A DNA stretch of 64,000 nt from Takashimella koratensis (lineage: Eukaryota > Basidiomycota > Tremellomycetes > Trichosporonales > Tetragoniomycetaceae). The DNA is taken from NCBI GenBank assembly GCA_003116875.1, contig BCKT01000008.1, positions 344,402-408,401 on the forward strand, given 5' to 3'. Position numbers and translations under genes: made by a program. Below are positions 47,457 to 59,100 of the stretch, piece after piece. Each line of letters begins with the position of its first letter. The first letter of the stretch is position 1. A model generated the notes under the pieces. The model made no database searches. It was not told the DNA's origin and saw only the letters and a list, made by a program, of their open reading frames with translations.

Positions 47457-48269
47457 ATGTCCGCACGAGCCGTCCTTCCTATCTTCGCCCTAACCTTGCG
47501 TCGTTCCGTCGTTCATCACGCACGACCACCTCGCATCCCTGTCTTGCCGTCCCCACACCACCCTCGTGTCCCGTTACCTACTTCTGGAACTGCACACCTT
47601 GTCCCTTCTACCACCTCTTCCTCATCCTCTCCTTCCTCGTCTTCTCCTTCTTCCCCTTCGTCCTCCTCCTCGTCCTCCTCGTCCACTTCTCCCTCCTCGA
47701 CGCGCTCGGCCAAACTCGCTGGCACTCAGCTATCGATACACCACTCCCCTCCTCCCTCCGAACCGAGCTACACCACCGGGAGTGTCCCCGACCTCCTTCG
47801 CTGGGTAGGAGGGGAGAGCGTCCGTCTCTCGGGCCAGGAAACTGCCCCGCTCGCTCGTGGCCCACGGAGAGCCGAGGAGCAGAGTGTCAACTGGGATGAA
47901 GAGCTGGTGGTCAGGGTTAGGCAGTTGCGCAGTCAAGGAATGTCAAGGAAACAAGTTGCAGAAAGGTGAGTCATATGTGAGAGTCTGTGTGTGGGGATGT
48001 GTACACGTCCTAGAGTAAAAAAAGACCGGCATTAGTGTGTAGATGCAACGGACGAAAGAGACATGGATCAACCAGTACTTTATCTGATATCTTTTTCATC
48101 TAGCTTGTCTATTCCCGAGTCTCAACAACACCTGATCGCTCGGATCGCCCCACTCTCTACTGCGCAGGCGTCAGCACGATCCGAGTCGCTCGAAGCACAG
48201 CGCGCATCTTGGGGAGAGCGAAAGAAGCTGTCGCGTGATATTCGACAGAGGCGTAAAGATTTTTGGTAG
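47457..48269 (+). CDS. MRPL20: Mitochondrial large-subunit ribosomal protein mL58 (MRPL20 family)
   Basis: Family role: a fungal-specific protein of the mitochondrial large ribosomal subunit. Exons are 47457-47965 and 48104-48269, 224 residues, start ATG at 47457 (MSARAVLPIFALTLRRSVVH), an Arg-rich presequence without acidic residues. A long Ser/Pro run follows, then the conserved part: SVPDLLRWVGG, NWDEELVVRVRQLRSQGMSRKQVAERLSIPES, and the basic C-terminus ASWGERKKLSRDIRQRRKDFW. The helix-turn-helix-like ...MSRKQVAERLSI block and the final W/F-rich basic tail are typical of MRPL20. The poly-Ser run (about residues 43-80) is unusual and probably disordered. Confidence 0.8.
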
Positions 48270-48723
48270 TTTGTCAAGGTTAGCGAAGCTGCTGCTTGCC
48301 TTGTCGAATGGAGAGAGGAGTGGGTCAAGGGGTTTATATAAGACCCAACTGTGTCCTGTAGATTGAAGATGGAAGAGGGGACTGGAGACTGGAGGTTGGA
48401 GGTCGGAGCCGACAAGAGAGATTCAGTCAGACTCTCCAGTTCATGCAATACAGCGCACCATATGCATTTGACTCTACACCGTGCGAAGACAAGATAAAAA
48501 TATGCGCTTGAATACATGTACAGGATAAAGCCATTAAACACGTTATAGATCTCGTCTTATCTTCGTGTATCATAAGTACTCATGACCCGTCTCAACAGGT
48601 CATGACCAGCAACGAGGGCTAGTGACCCTCCCACCGTGGCTAGCCTTTGCTTTTGCGCCACGCCAAACATCGACTACTCTCCGCTACCCTACTCGTCGCT
48701 TCGCGACTCGTGACTCGCGCAGG
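48270..48723. other. Intergenic, convergent 3' ends
   Basis: It lies between the mL58 stop and the mug190-like stop. I see no gene. Confidence 0.4.
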
Positions 48724-51700
48724 CTACAACTTACTCTGCCCTTCTCGTTCAAAATCATGCTCCATCCCTCGATGTCGACGATCGAGCTTGGCCGCTCCTC
48801 CCGAAGTTGAGAGTATCTTTTCCTCAAGTTTATCTTTCACAAATTTGCCTGTTCGAACAAGTTTGAGTTGGAAGATTCCCTTGTGCTGTTAAAATCGGTC
48901 AGCCAATTCAAATACCAAGGTCAAAACCCACAGCCCGACCCTCGTCCCCAGCGAGCTTGTCGCGCGTTTCAATCCAGGTAGCTCGACTCACCCTTTTATG
49001 AAGCGCTTTACTGTGAGCCCGCTTCTCGTTCAAAAACGCCTCATCGTCGTCTTCTTGCAATGTCTTGGCTGTATCCACTTTCTTCACCTTCCTCCCTCCT
49101 CCTCCTGACAGAGACCAAAACGTTCCTGCTCTTTTCACGCCTCCCCCTCCCCCACCTGCTCCATCTTCATCCTCACTACTGTCATCATCCTCATCACTCT
49201 CACTACTCTCCTCTGTCTCATACTTTTTCCCATGCCCACCCACACCCGTGATCTCCGCCGCGTCAGCTGCCACGCTCGACGCCACTCCCTTGACCACCTC
49301 TGTCGTGTCCATTCGATTCAGGCCCGCTTCGCTCTCTCTACTAGCTTCCCAGGCCTCATATACGCTTCGTAACTTGGGATCGCGTTTCGCAATCTTTCGA
49401 TGAGCACGACTTACACCTGGGTGCAAGACGAGACCGAAATTGAGGAAACCGATTAGTTGAGCGTCCACGTCGGGCCGGCGAGTTGGCGACGGGGTCCGCG
49501 TTCGATCTCGCTCTGAACCCTTGTCTCGCGCTCGTTCCTTGGACGCCCGGGTAGGTGTGGGCTCCAGCGCTGCCGCAGAGGCCACACCCGTCGCGGAGTT
49601 GAGAGCAGCCATGACGCTCTTGTTGCCCACCTCGCTACTGACTCGTCGACTCGTGGGTCTACCCTGATGCGCTCGGAATAATTGCGCCGCCCTCATCGCG
49701 TCCTTGACCACTGAAGTCGCGAAAATCGGGACAGTCCTCTCACAAGCTTCTTCATCCGCACAGTCGTCCAGCCAGGCCACGGCAACAGCCTGAACGCGTT
49801 TCTTCTTGAGTACCCCCGAGCGGTGAAAGAACGTAAATAGAATCGCACACGAATGGCGATATTGGACAGCCAGGCGTACGGGTTTCGTCAGCTGCCATTC
49901 GAGAGCAAAATCGTCACTGCCGGAGGTGCCTCCCGAGTTTCCGCGGGGCGCATCCAGTGAGGCCGCGCGGTCAACAGGCGCGTCGGAGACATGGTCGTTG
50001 GGTAAGGGTAAAGACGGGTCCGAGTCCCCCGCGCTAGGAGGAGACATGATGAACCGATCGTGCTCCGTTTCAATCATGAGTGACAGCGGTCGACCAAATC
50101 GCCCGGACAGATCAGTCATGGACAACTGGGTAACGTCGAGCGTCGCCGCTTCGTATCCTGATATACCAGGAGGGAGGTCAATGTCGATTGGTTTGAAGAG
50201 GAGCGATAGGCGGAGTTGACCCCATCCAAGTCCACCGGTCAGAGGGTACCACCTGGTGGATAAGCGGCGTGTTAGCGAAGCTCAACATTGAAAGTAGAAG
50301 ATACAGTGTACTTACTTTGTAAAGTGACAGCCGTCCTTCAACGCGTCTTCAAGGCTCAGACTGACCATTCCGAGTATAGGATCTAAAAAATCTCTCAGTT
50401 ACCGTCCCCTACTTGTCTCTCGCTTCCACTCACCATGCTCTCTATCTCTCTCGTCGCGAATAACAAACGCAATCTTCGCCTTCCTCCAATCCCTGACAAA
50501 CCTCTCACTGACCGCATTGAAATACGGCAACGGAGTCATCTGTTTCGTCCTTGTCCTGTATACCAATTTATCGTTCAAGTGGACTTCGCAGTACGCGCTG
50601 GGCGGGTCGGGGTTTTCGGTTGGCGTGCGGTCGACGACGTCTTCCAGAGCGGGTTTGCCGGAAGCCGCTGATTTACGACGACTGACACTAGCGGAGAAAG
50701 TGCCCCCAAGGGACTCGAGTTCAAGGTCTACGTGGTCAGTAGGGTTTTGTTTAACAAACAGTCTTGACGCCGTCAGGTATCATGATACTCACTCATGCAC
50801 TGGTGGATGTGAAACTGGGCAAGTCAGCTCCTAGCTCGTCTTGTCGTCATGAGATGCCCTGACTCACCTGTAAAACCCCACTACGCCTATCATTGCTTGG
50901 CTTTGCCAACGCCTCTTGGTCCTCTCTCTCCCTTTCACCCGTAAACAGCGCCAGCGTCTCTTTCCTCACATGTTCCCTCTCCTCCTCGTAGGCCGGCTTC
51001 AATACCCAATCCCTTATCCAGCCCATCCACCAAGGAGCCGAGACGTCCGGTGTATACCCTTTCCCTACTCTCTCGGCCCTCAACTCCTCGATTCGTTTCC
51101 GCATCTCGGCTTCAGGCATCTGCCACAACGGACAGAAACGAACAGACCATTCGAGTGTACCGGCCGCGCGCATGCCGGTGCGTTCGGCCCGAAGTTCGTC
51201 TTGTCGACGGAAGAGTTTGGATCGGAACGAGTCGGGGGCAGAAGCGGCTTGCTCAACGAGATTGACCAGGTCCACTTGGACAAAGCCTTGTGAATCGTCC
51301 GCGGAGAACCGGTCAGAGTCGTAGACCCGTAAACACAGTTTTTCTCCAGCTTCAATAGAATCTTGCGAGATAAGGACTGGTAGGTGTGAGTGGAAGCTCG
51401 GACTTTGAACCAATGCGATCCTGAAAGCGACTTACTGAAGGCAGTCTCTTCCCACAGAGGGGAGCGAGTATCGACCACAGTACGTGTGCTGAACACTGTA
51501 GAAGAGTCAGCTGCAAGTTGACGGGCCGAGACTGAACTCACAAGGCTTGTTGAACTTTGACATCGCAACGGAGACATAAGGGTCACAAGTGCCTGTATCA
51601 TCAATGATTGCTCGTTCACGCCGTACTCACCAATCGCATCAGTCTTTGGCAAATCCTCCGCCTTGTGAATCACAAGATGCAGCACCCCTATCGCCGCCGT

Positions 51701-53894
51701 CCTCATCGACGACTCTCTCCCCAAGAGTAGCCTATCCAAATCCAGTGAATAGCTTTCGGGTAGGATAAATGCCTTCGCGACCTGAGCTATCGACGCTTGG
51801 ACATACGACTTGACGAGTGGAATATCCATTGCGTTAAAGCTTCCTATCCCCACGCTTCTCAGCGGTTTGGCGGAGATATCGAATTCAGGCAACGAGGTGA
51901 ACGCGAATGTACCTTGCCGGACGAAAGGTGGTGAAGCGGAGAGGAGGAGTCGGAGGTTGAGTGTGCCCTTGATGGATAAGACGTCGAGGTAAACGGGTAT
52001 CTCAGAATGACCGACGTGTTTGATCCCCCAGCCAAAGAAGGCAAGCATGTGAAGACCGTATCCTTTCTTGGTGGTTCGTTCGGTTCGCTTGTACTCGAAT
52101 CCCACTTGGTAGTTGACAAATTGACCCACGTCGTCGTCTTCTTCGTGAGAACCGGGTGTGTTCGGGTATAGCTGGGCGCCATTGGCGTCGGTCGATTCCG
52201 CGGGCCGCTCTCCTGAGCCTGTGCCGTTTTGAGCGTACAGAGAGGTGCCAGAAGAGGACCGGCGTGATCCTTGAAGCTTTCGAAGCACACGATCCCGACG
52301 GCGGCGGGATTGAGCTCCCTCCTCAGCGGCGCTGGGCGAGGCACCCGGTGTGGTGCCGTTGACTGAACTCGAGGCCGAGCACGACTCGGAAGTGGATCGG
52401 GATAACGGAAGGCGGCTAGAGATGGAAGTAGCTCGACTTTTACCTTGTGCGGAGGGTGGCTCGGGCTTCTCGTCCTTGGTGGCTAGAGAGATCTTGGACG
52501 CGGACGACCGAGAACGCCAGTGGCCTTTTGTCCGGGCGACGGATGGCTGCGAAGGGTTTACTGGTGCTTGTTCGGCAGAGAGAGAGTCGAACCACTCGGC
52601 GTCAGAGATGGGGCGGAGGGACGTAAGGAGGAGGGGCTGAGAGCCAAGAGCGGCGGAGGTGAGCCTGACTGAGGTCTGCAGGGGTGGTCAGTAATGAGTA
52701 CGAAGTCCGCAGACAGACCCCAGCTTTCACGAGGGGAGAGGAAGAAGAAGTTGGTAATGAAGGGAGTCTCTACTAAACTGAAGATGCTTACGACGACCGG
52801 GGGCACCTGCTGCATGAGAGCGTCCTCGAGGAGGTCGATGAACGGGGTGAGAATGTCGGTGGATATGAGCGGGAAGAGGGCGTAAAGAGCGTGGTTACTG
52901 TAAAGGTTAGAGGTCAGCAAGGCTGGACGGGTAGCGAGTTTGGTGGACGGGGAACTAGACGGGAACGATTGGCTCACATCCAGGCAACGGGGGGGTTTTC
53001 CTCGTCCAGCAACACCGGTGTCGGCGCTTGTTGGACGCTTGGTGTTGGCATAGTAGCCGGCGCGAGGAACTGCGTGATTGCGAGGTACCCTAATGCCCCC
53101 AGGAAGAGTAGCCAGGCCGGGGAGAAGTCAGAGTAGGCGAGGAGCGTGAGTGTCGCTGTGAGGGTGAGCCACAACAAGCTCGGGTCGACGTGTCGAATTC
53201 CATGTCCTGTTACTGATGCAGGCGGTGCGACGGGCTGGGGTGTGGGTCTGGGTGGGAGTGGGGGTTGCTGGGTAGTGGAGAGAGGTTGAGCCCGGGGGAG
53301 TGGTTGTTGTTGAACATCGGACTTGAAGTGGGAGACATGGGGAGGCGCTGATCGGGCCGCTGGGGTGAGGGAGGAGGTAGTGGAGGCGGGTAAGGGCGGA
53401 GGAGAGTTGAGGAGGATCGAGGCGGGTGCCGGGGAAGGTGCAGAGGCGGGCATCCCGCCTGCGCCCGCTGGCGAGGGCGGGACGGGACGTGTTGATGGTG
53501 TCCGAGGTGGGAGAGGGGGTGGGTGTGATTGGGGAGACGGAGAGGAAGAGAGGGCCGGGATGGGAGTGGTAGGGGTTGGCGAGAGGGGGAGAGGGGAGGC
53601 GAGGATCGGTTGGTCGGCGGTTTGTAAGATGAGGGAAGGTGTTGAGAGGGAAGGCGGGGTGGGCGGTGGGTTGGGTGGGGCGCTGGTGGTGATGGGTGGA
53701 ACGACTGCCGATGACGTTTCTGCAAGGGGTTGAGTCGGGGTCTGGGGTCCGGGTAGTGATGGTGGCTGAAGTTGAGACTGGGTTGTGGGATTTCGAGCAG
53801 GGGAAGGAGATGGAGAAGGGGAAGGGGAAGGGGAAGGAGATCGGGAGGCAGAAAGGCGAGGAGGAAGAGCAGGTGGGATAGGGGATAGAGACAT
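48724..53894 (-). CDS. mug190: SMP-C2 lipid-transfer protein, mug190/tricalbin-like
   Basis: Family role: an ER membrane protein with a lipid-carrying SMP domain and C2 domains, likely working at membrane contact sites. Eleven exons on the minus strand: 53894-52978, 52897-52792, 52675-51631, 51592-51542, 51495-51436, 51376-50868, 50814-50793, 50727-50434, 50382-50316, 50252-48992 and 48885-48724, 1497 residues. A Pro/Ser-rich head precedes a hydrophobic hairpin (about 232-275), then SMP (WINHALYALFPLISTDILTP, KKGYGLHMLAFFGWG, LRLLLSASPPFV), C2A (LHLVIHKAEDLPKTDAIGTC), C2B (CEVHLNDKLVYRTRTK, WYPLTGGLGWGQ), a weaker C2-like block and an acidic stretch. The last exon (HKGIFQLKLVRTGKFVKDKL) restores the conserved C-terminus; without it the frame stops at 48908. 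The start is the first true ATG in frame. Confidence 0.87.
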
Positions 53895-54350
53895 GTTGGT
53901 TGCCTTTAGTCGTAAGCGAGGTTCAAACCGTCGAGAGAATCGGAACCGGGCTCGGGCGGGGCGCAGTTGGTAGCGCAAGAAAGGAGGCACCAGGCTCGGT
54001 CAAGTGAGGGTGGAGACCGCCGGCAGTAGGAGGGAGGGTACGTGGCCTCGAGCCGAGGGTACGACGAGGAAGGGGTCTGGGCGATACGGGGTAAGCTGAT
54101 AGCGAGATGAGATGAGAGGAGATGAGATGAAGGAGATGAGATGAGATGAGAGGAATGCGGTGTTGCCAAGGTAGCCAGCAATGTCCCGTAGAGACTCATG
54201 ACGAGACACGAAACGCAGCCAGGGATCCCAGTCATCACCATTACGTCACCCCTATACTCGCACAGCGTCGATCGACCCTCGCCTTGGATATTAATCTTTT
54301 TGCTGCCCGTCTAAATATCCCTTTCCCTCTTACCCACCCACCTCGAGCCG
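53895..54350. other. Divergent promoter with GATGA microsatellite
   Basis: It lies between the mug190-like and RCC1-repeat starts. The only visible structure is the GATGA repeat listed separately and an AT-rich patch near 54288-54322 that may serve as a TATA-like element for the RCC1-repeat gene. Confidence 0.4.
54103..54153 (+). repeat. GATGA/GAGAT microsatellite
   Basis: About nine imperfect five-base units (GAGAT, GATGA) in a row, in non-coding sequence between two divergent genes. Confidence 0.75.
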
Positions 54351-55724
54351 ATGGACGGGATCGACCTGTTTGCGTGCGGGTCTAACGGCTCTGCACAACT
54401 CGCTATCGGGCACTCTGACGATGTCTCGGTCCTCACCCCTTGTCGGATCCACCCTTCCTCCTCCCCTTCTTCCTCCGGCTACACCGTCTTCGACCTCGTC
54501 TCCGCCTCCACCCATGCCCTCGCCCTCGTTAGCACAACCCAATCCTCCCAAGGTAGCACCAATGTTCTCCTTGGGACAGGCACCAACACGTCTGGCCAAA
54601 TGGGAGCCCGGTGTGCGCTCTGGGATGACACCAAGCCCCAGACCAGGTTCAAGCCCGTCGACCTAAGCTCGGAGCTAGAGGGCGTTTGGGAACCCGTCAA
54701 GATTGCGACAACGTGGACGACCAGCTTTGTGGTGTACGAGAAGGTCTCGCAGACCCCCTCGAACGATACCGAGAGTAGCGATATCACTGGAGCGAGCGGC
54801 AGCAGCAATCTGAAACCCGAACTCGGCGAACAACCCCCAATACACACCGAGCAACGGATCGTCTCTGCTGGTTCTAACGACTTTGGCGAACTGGGCGGAC
54901 CCTCTCCTTCTCACTCAGCAACGTCCCGGGCTACTCCTTCGACCCCATCTGCGCGCCCTACTACTGTCAACATCGGCCTGCTTCCCGGGGAACGCGTCGA
55001 CCTGATCCGCGGTGGACAGCGGCATGTCGTCGTCCTCGTCTCGCACGGTGAGACCGGAAAACAACGGCTCATCGGCTGGGGAGCATCGAGGAAAGGAGAA
55101 CTTGATCCGGCCTCTGCGACACAGGCTCAAGGTGGGAAAGGGAAGGGAAAAGCCGCGGCGTACTCGATCTACCTACCCCCAACTGAAATGCAGCTGCCTG
55201 ATCTCGGAGAAGCTGTGATCACTGACATTGCGCTAGGGGCATCGCATACGCTGGTGCTTCTGAGTGACGGAAGGGTGTTAGCGTGGGGCAGCGACCTCAA
55301 GGGCCAAATAACAGGTCTTGAGAGTGTGCGAGGTGTGCGGCAAATCGCAGCGACGTGGGGAGGAAGTTATCTGTTGATGGAGGATGGGCGAGTAGTTTCG
55401 CAGGGATCAGATACCCACGGTCAACTTCTAAGTCCAACCGGAACTGGTACAACCAGGGGAGATGAGGGAGCCGATGGGGCCAAAGAAGTGACCCTGGCCC
55501 CTGGACTGAGAGTGAAACGCATCGCCGCGGGGTCGGAACACCTCTTGATCCTGGCTCAAACCGACGACGGGCGGAGTGGTCTCTGGGCGGGCGGTTGGAA
55601 CGAGCACGGTAACCTTGGATTAGGGGATAGCGTCGACCGACGGCTGTTGACCCAAGTTGCTGTAGACGGCGAGGTGACGGGATTATGGGCCGGGTGTGCA
55701 GCGACCTGGGTTCGGGTAGAGTAG
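54351..55724 (+). CDS. RCC1-repeat protein, possibly ATS1-like
   Basis: Single exon, 457 residues, start ATG at 54351. It opens with LFACGSNGSAQLAIGHSDD, an RCC1 blade, and further blades read VSAGSNDFGELGGPS, LIGWGASRKGEL, VLAWGSDLKGQITG, VVSQGSDTHGQL and GLWAGGWNEHGNLGLGDS, each with G-W/S-G-x(3)-G-Q-L spacing. A seven-bladed propeller is expected, with inserts of Ser/Thr-rich loops. The beginning resembles ATS1, a protein that works with KTI11/DPH3 in wobble-uridine and diphthamide modification; RCC1-type nuclear exchange factors are usually longer or have a basic N-terminus. Family membership is clear, the exact role is not. There is no signal peptide. Confidence 0.82.
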   Translation: MDGIDLFACGSNGSAQLAIGHSDDVSVLTPCRIHPSSSPSSSGYTVFDLVSASTHALALVSTTQSSQGSTNVLLGTGTNTSGQMGARCALWDDTKPQTRFKPVDLSSELEGVWEPVKIATTWTTSFVVYEKVSQTPSNDTESSDITGASGSSNLKPELGEQPPIHTEQRIVSAGSNDFGELGGPSPSHSATSRATPSTPSARPTTVNIGLLPGERVDLIRGGQRHVVVLVSHGETGKQRLIGWGASRKGELDPASATQAQGGKGKGKAAAYSIYLPPTEMQLPDLGEAVITDIALGASHTLVLLSDGRVLAWGSDLKGQITGLESVRGVRQIAATWGGSYLLMEDGRVVSQGSDTHGQLLSPTGTGTTRGDEGADGAKEVTLAPGLRVKRIAAGSEHLLILAQTDDGRSGLWAGGWNEHGNLGLGDSVDRRLLTQVAVDGEVTGLWAGCAATWVRVE

Positions 55725-56189
55725 GCTGGATGGTGAGTGAACCAGGGGGTCGGATGATTCCTGACCGCAGGGTGAAACACGACAATGGCAACCGAGTGAT
55801 GATGGTTGACCATCACCGGGCACGAACAATAACGACAATCTCATCTTGCATTCTGCATCCTATCCTGCTTCCATGCATACCAGCATCGGCGAGACCTCGA
55901 CAGTTGCAGGACACAGGACAAGAACGGCCAAGATGGTTCGCAGGGACGCCTTGAAGACAAGGACGATGGACAATAGCTAAGCAGTGATCACGAAGCTATC
56001 CATCCGCCCGGGCCCATCTGTCCTCGCCTCGCCTGTTCCACGCGGCGACCATCACCTCGACCTCGCCATCGACGTCCTCGACTTGCTTCTTCTTCTTCTC
56101 CTATTCCCCACTCCCCATCTCATCTTGCGCACTCCTCTCGCTCACACACTGCACACATACACATACACACATCTCTTGCTCTAAGTGCC
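55725..56189. other. Intergenic
   Basis: A 465-base gap between two + strand genes, pyrimidine-rich from about 56085 to 56180 just before the next ATG. I see no gene in it. Confidence 0.4.
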
Positions 56190-59100
56190 ATGCCCGACCC
56201 GACGACGGCGCCTCGGAGCGCCAACGGGACGTCTGGAGCGCCCCGGACGCACACCGCATGTCAGTCCTCCATCACCTCCCCTCCCTCCCGACCCCTGCCC
56301 CACCTGCCGAATGACTCACCTCACCTCATCGCACCTCTCTCTCATTTCCATTCTTTCATACTCTTCATCACCACTTTGACTAACTCTCAACTCAGTGAAA
56401 CCACCCCCGCGATCAACTTCACTCTCGCCACCGTCTTCCACCATCGCGACCATCTCAATGTCCGCTCTCGCTGCACCGGGAGCACCATATGCCGCCCCTC
56501 TACCGCTTCCCGACTCTCCGGGCGTCCTCAATCCTCTTCCCGCCGCTCGTCCGACTCAACCTGCACAACCGAGCCCTCAAGTCGAACCGCCAGCAACCGA
56601 GGTCTCATACTCTCTGTACTCGCCAACACCCTCGTCAATCGCATACCATGTCGGGCGTAATGCGCGGCTGAGACAATGGGCTCGCGACGTCCCTCCCGAC
56701 CCGGCGTCTCCAGCCTCTGGGTCGACAACTGGTCCACAGACTCCAGAATGGGGCCATAGCGTGGGCGTTGGAAGCGCGGCGTGGAGCGAAACGAATGCAA
56801 GCACTGGAACGGTCGCGCACGTTGAACGAGACAAGAAGCAAACGCCTCGAGATGTCAAATCGCCACCGCCACCTCAACTCCCGCCCAAGGCGCCCCAGTT
56901 GGACCCACAGCCTATCGCTCTTTCTCGATCGGCTTCATCACTTCGGCCCCTAGCCCTCGACCCTTCCCACCGCCCTTCGCCTAGTCCTGTTCTCGCTCAA
57001 GCCCGGCCGTCGGCTCCTCCGCTCTCAGGTCCGTCTCATCTGCACCTCGCTCTGCCCCGTGATACGCGGCTCCAGCCCGAACAGGAAGTAGGCAAGACTC
57101 GATCAGAGAGGGAAGCGTACCTCGCCTCGGCGCTGACCCTGCCTCTTGATATGTTGTCGGAGGTCAGCGACGAAGCGCAGGTTGGAAACGATGGGCACAG
57201 ACATGGTCATCCACCAAGCGCAGTGCCGGGTCTGGTCTTGGCGGGTGGGACGAAGGGCGTCGAGTCACGGTGGCTTGGATCGTTGCTCAAACCCCAGTCG
57301 GCGGTCTCACTTCGACCTCAACGATCTCAGGCCAATATTCCGACCCTCACCGCGACCGTTGCCCCTTCCCGCCCGGCCCAGCCGACCGTCACAGCGTCAC
57401 AAAAACCGATCTCAAATGCTAAAGGCGGATCGATGCGGGAAAAAACGACCAAGAGTCGACTGCTGAGTCTTCGTCAAGACAGCCTGGTCCGAAGCAAGAC
57501 GCTGCCTGTGCACAAACCTCCGCCGTCAGGGCAACCCAGGCAACCGGGGCCGCCTGGACCTTCGGCCAAGAGCCTGAGCCCGTCCGATGCGTCGTCGGGA
57601 GCGGCGACAGTGGGTATGGCCGCGAGACACCCGTTACCCCCAAGCACAGCGACCTTGGTGCGTGCGACTCGACAACCGGTGCCTGTCTCTATCGGGTCGG
57701 GTTATACCACCCCGGTGGCAGACCGAGATTCGGTACCCCCAGCTGCCCCTCCTGCCTTGGTTGCTTCACAGGTATCACCCGCCTCACGCGCCCCTCAGGC
57801 TTCGCATGCGTCTTACCTCAGCGTTCCCGGCGGGTCGGCAATCGCACATGTCCACTCTCAAAGCCGCCAGCCCGACCGCGAACGACAAGTCTCAGTACCT
57901 AGCTCTGAGGCGACAGTCGTCCAAGCTTCAAAACAGCAGCTAACCCCGTCGACGCTTCCCCCTTCCTCATCGGCGTCCACTATCAAGGCTAAACCCACTC
58001 GGGCCGGTGGTTCAGAGACCACGCTACTCCCTCCACTTGACCAGATCCAGGTCCACCCCCAGTCCCAGCCGACCTACTCTGTTCCCCCCGAATCGTTCCA
58101 GCAACTCAACGAGGGTGTCGATCGTGCTCGCGATGGAAACGGCGTATCCGCCCCGACGCACCGCCAACAGATTCCACTCCGCCGACCTGCGTTAGCCCCC
58201 GCCAACTCAATCGACGGGCTAGGCCGTGTTCATCGTGGCGATTCGACAGCGACATTACAGACGCGGTTCGAGCCTGCCATGTACCCTCTCCCACCCTCGG
58301 ACGCGACAGCTTTATCGTCCCCTGCTAGAGTGGCGGACCAACTCGGTGTCGCTCCACCTCCGTCTCCTGCTTCCCCTCCTCCCGCTCCCAACACACGTGA
58401 TCGAGACCCGGCACTTGTCCACCCTCAGCCCCAGCCTCTGCCATCAAGCACCCTCACCCACTCTTCGATCCCAATCGATCCTGTCCTCCCACCTGCTTCT
58501 ATTCCCCTCACTCACCCATTCGCCACCCTCGACCCGCCCCGCCCCGACCGTACCGACCGCCTCGACCGCCTCGAATTCTCACCCTCCACCAATGCGGGCC
58601 GGATCGAGGGCTACGTCGAGTCCGACGACCACGTCTCGTTCGAAGTGCCCTCCGGGAGCCGAGGTGGGCGCCTGCGCGTATCACTCGCTTGGATCCCGAC
58701 CACTGCGCGGCGTCGAGCTAGACAAGCTGCAGCGTCAATAACGGGTGGAGAGAGTGTTTCGCCAGGTTCAAAACCACCAAGGTTACCGCCAAAGTCACCT
58801 AGCATGGTACGGAACCACGTCCCGCCTTCGATCCGGGTGGAACAGTCTAGTCAGTCTGCGCTTCGATCGCTTGATGTCCAGAACGCCAGGGAAGAGCGTG
58901 ACGAACCAGCTCAAGACTTGCGATACCGAGTGGGCCCAGAGCGTTCTGATCAACATCAACCTGAGCTATACCGCAAGCCCGACCTAGGTGCCGGTCTCTT
59001 CCCTCCTAAATCTCCACCTCCAGTCCCAGGGGGATGGTACCCTCCACTCCCACTTCTCCCAGGATACCCTCAAGTATCCCCACTCGCTATCCCACTCTCG

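Noticed and set aside
53895..53990. N-terminal extension of the mug190-like protein to 53990
   Set aside because: The frame begins there with GTG, not ATG; the first ATG in frame is at 53894 with a good context.
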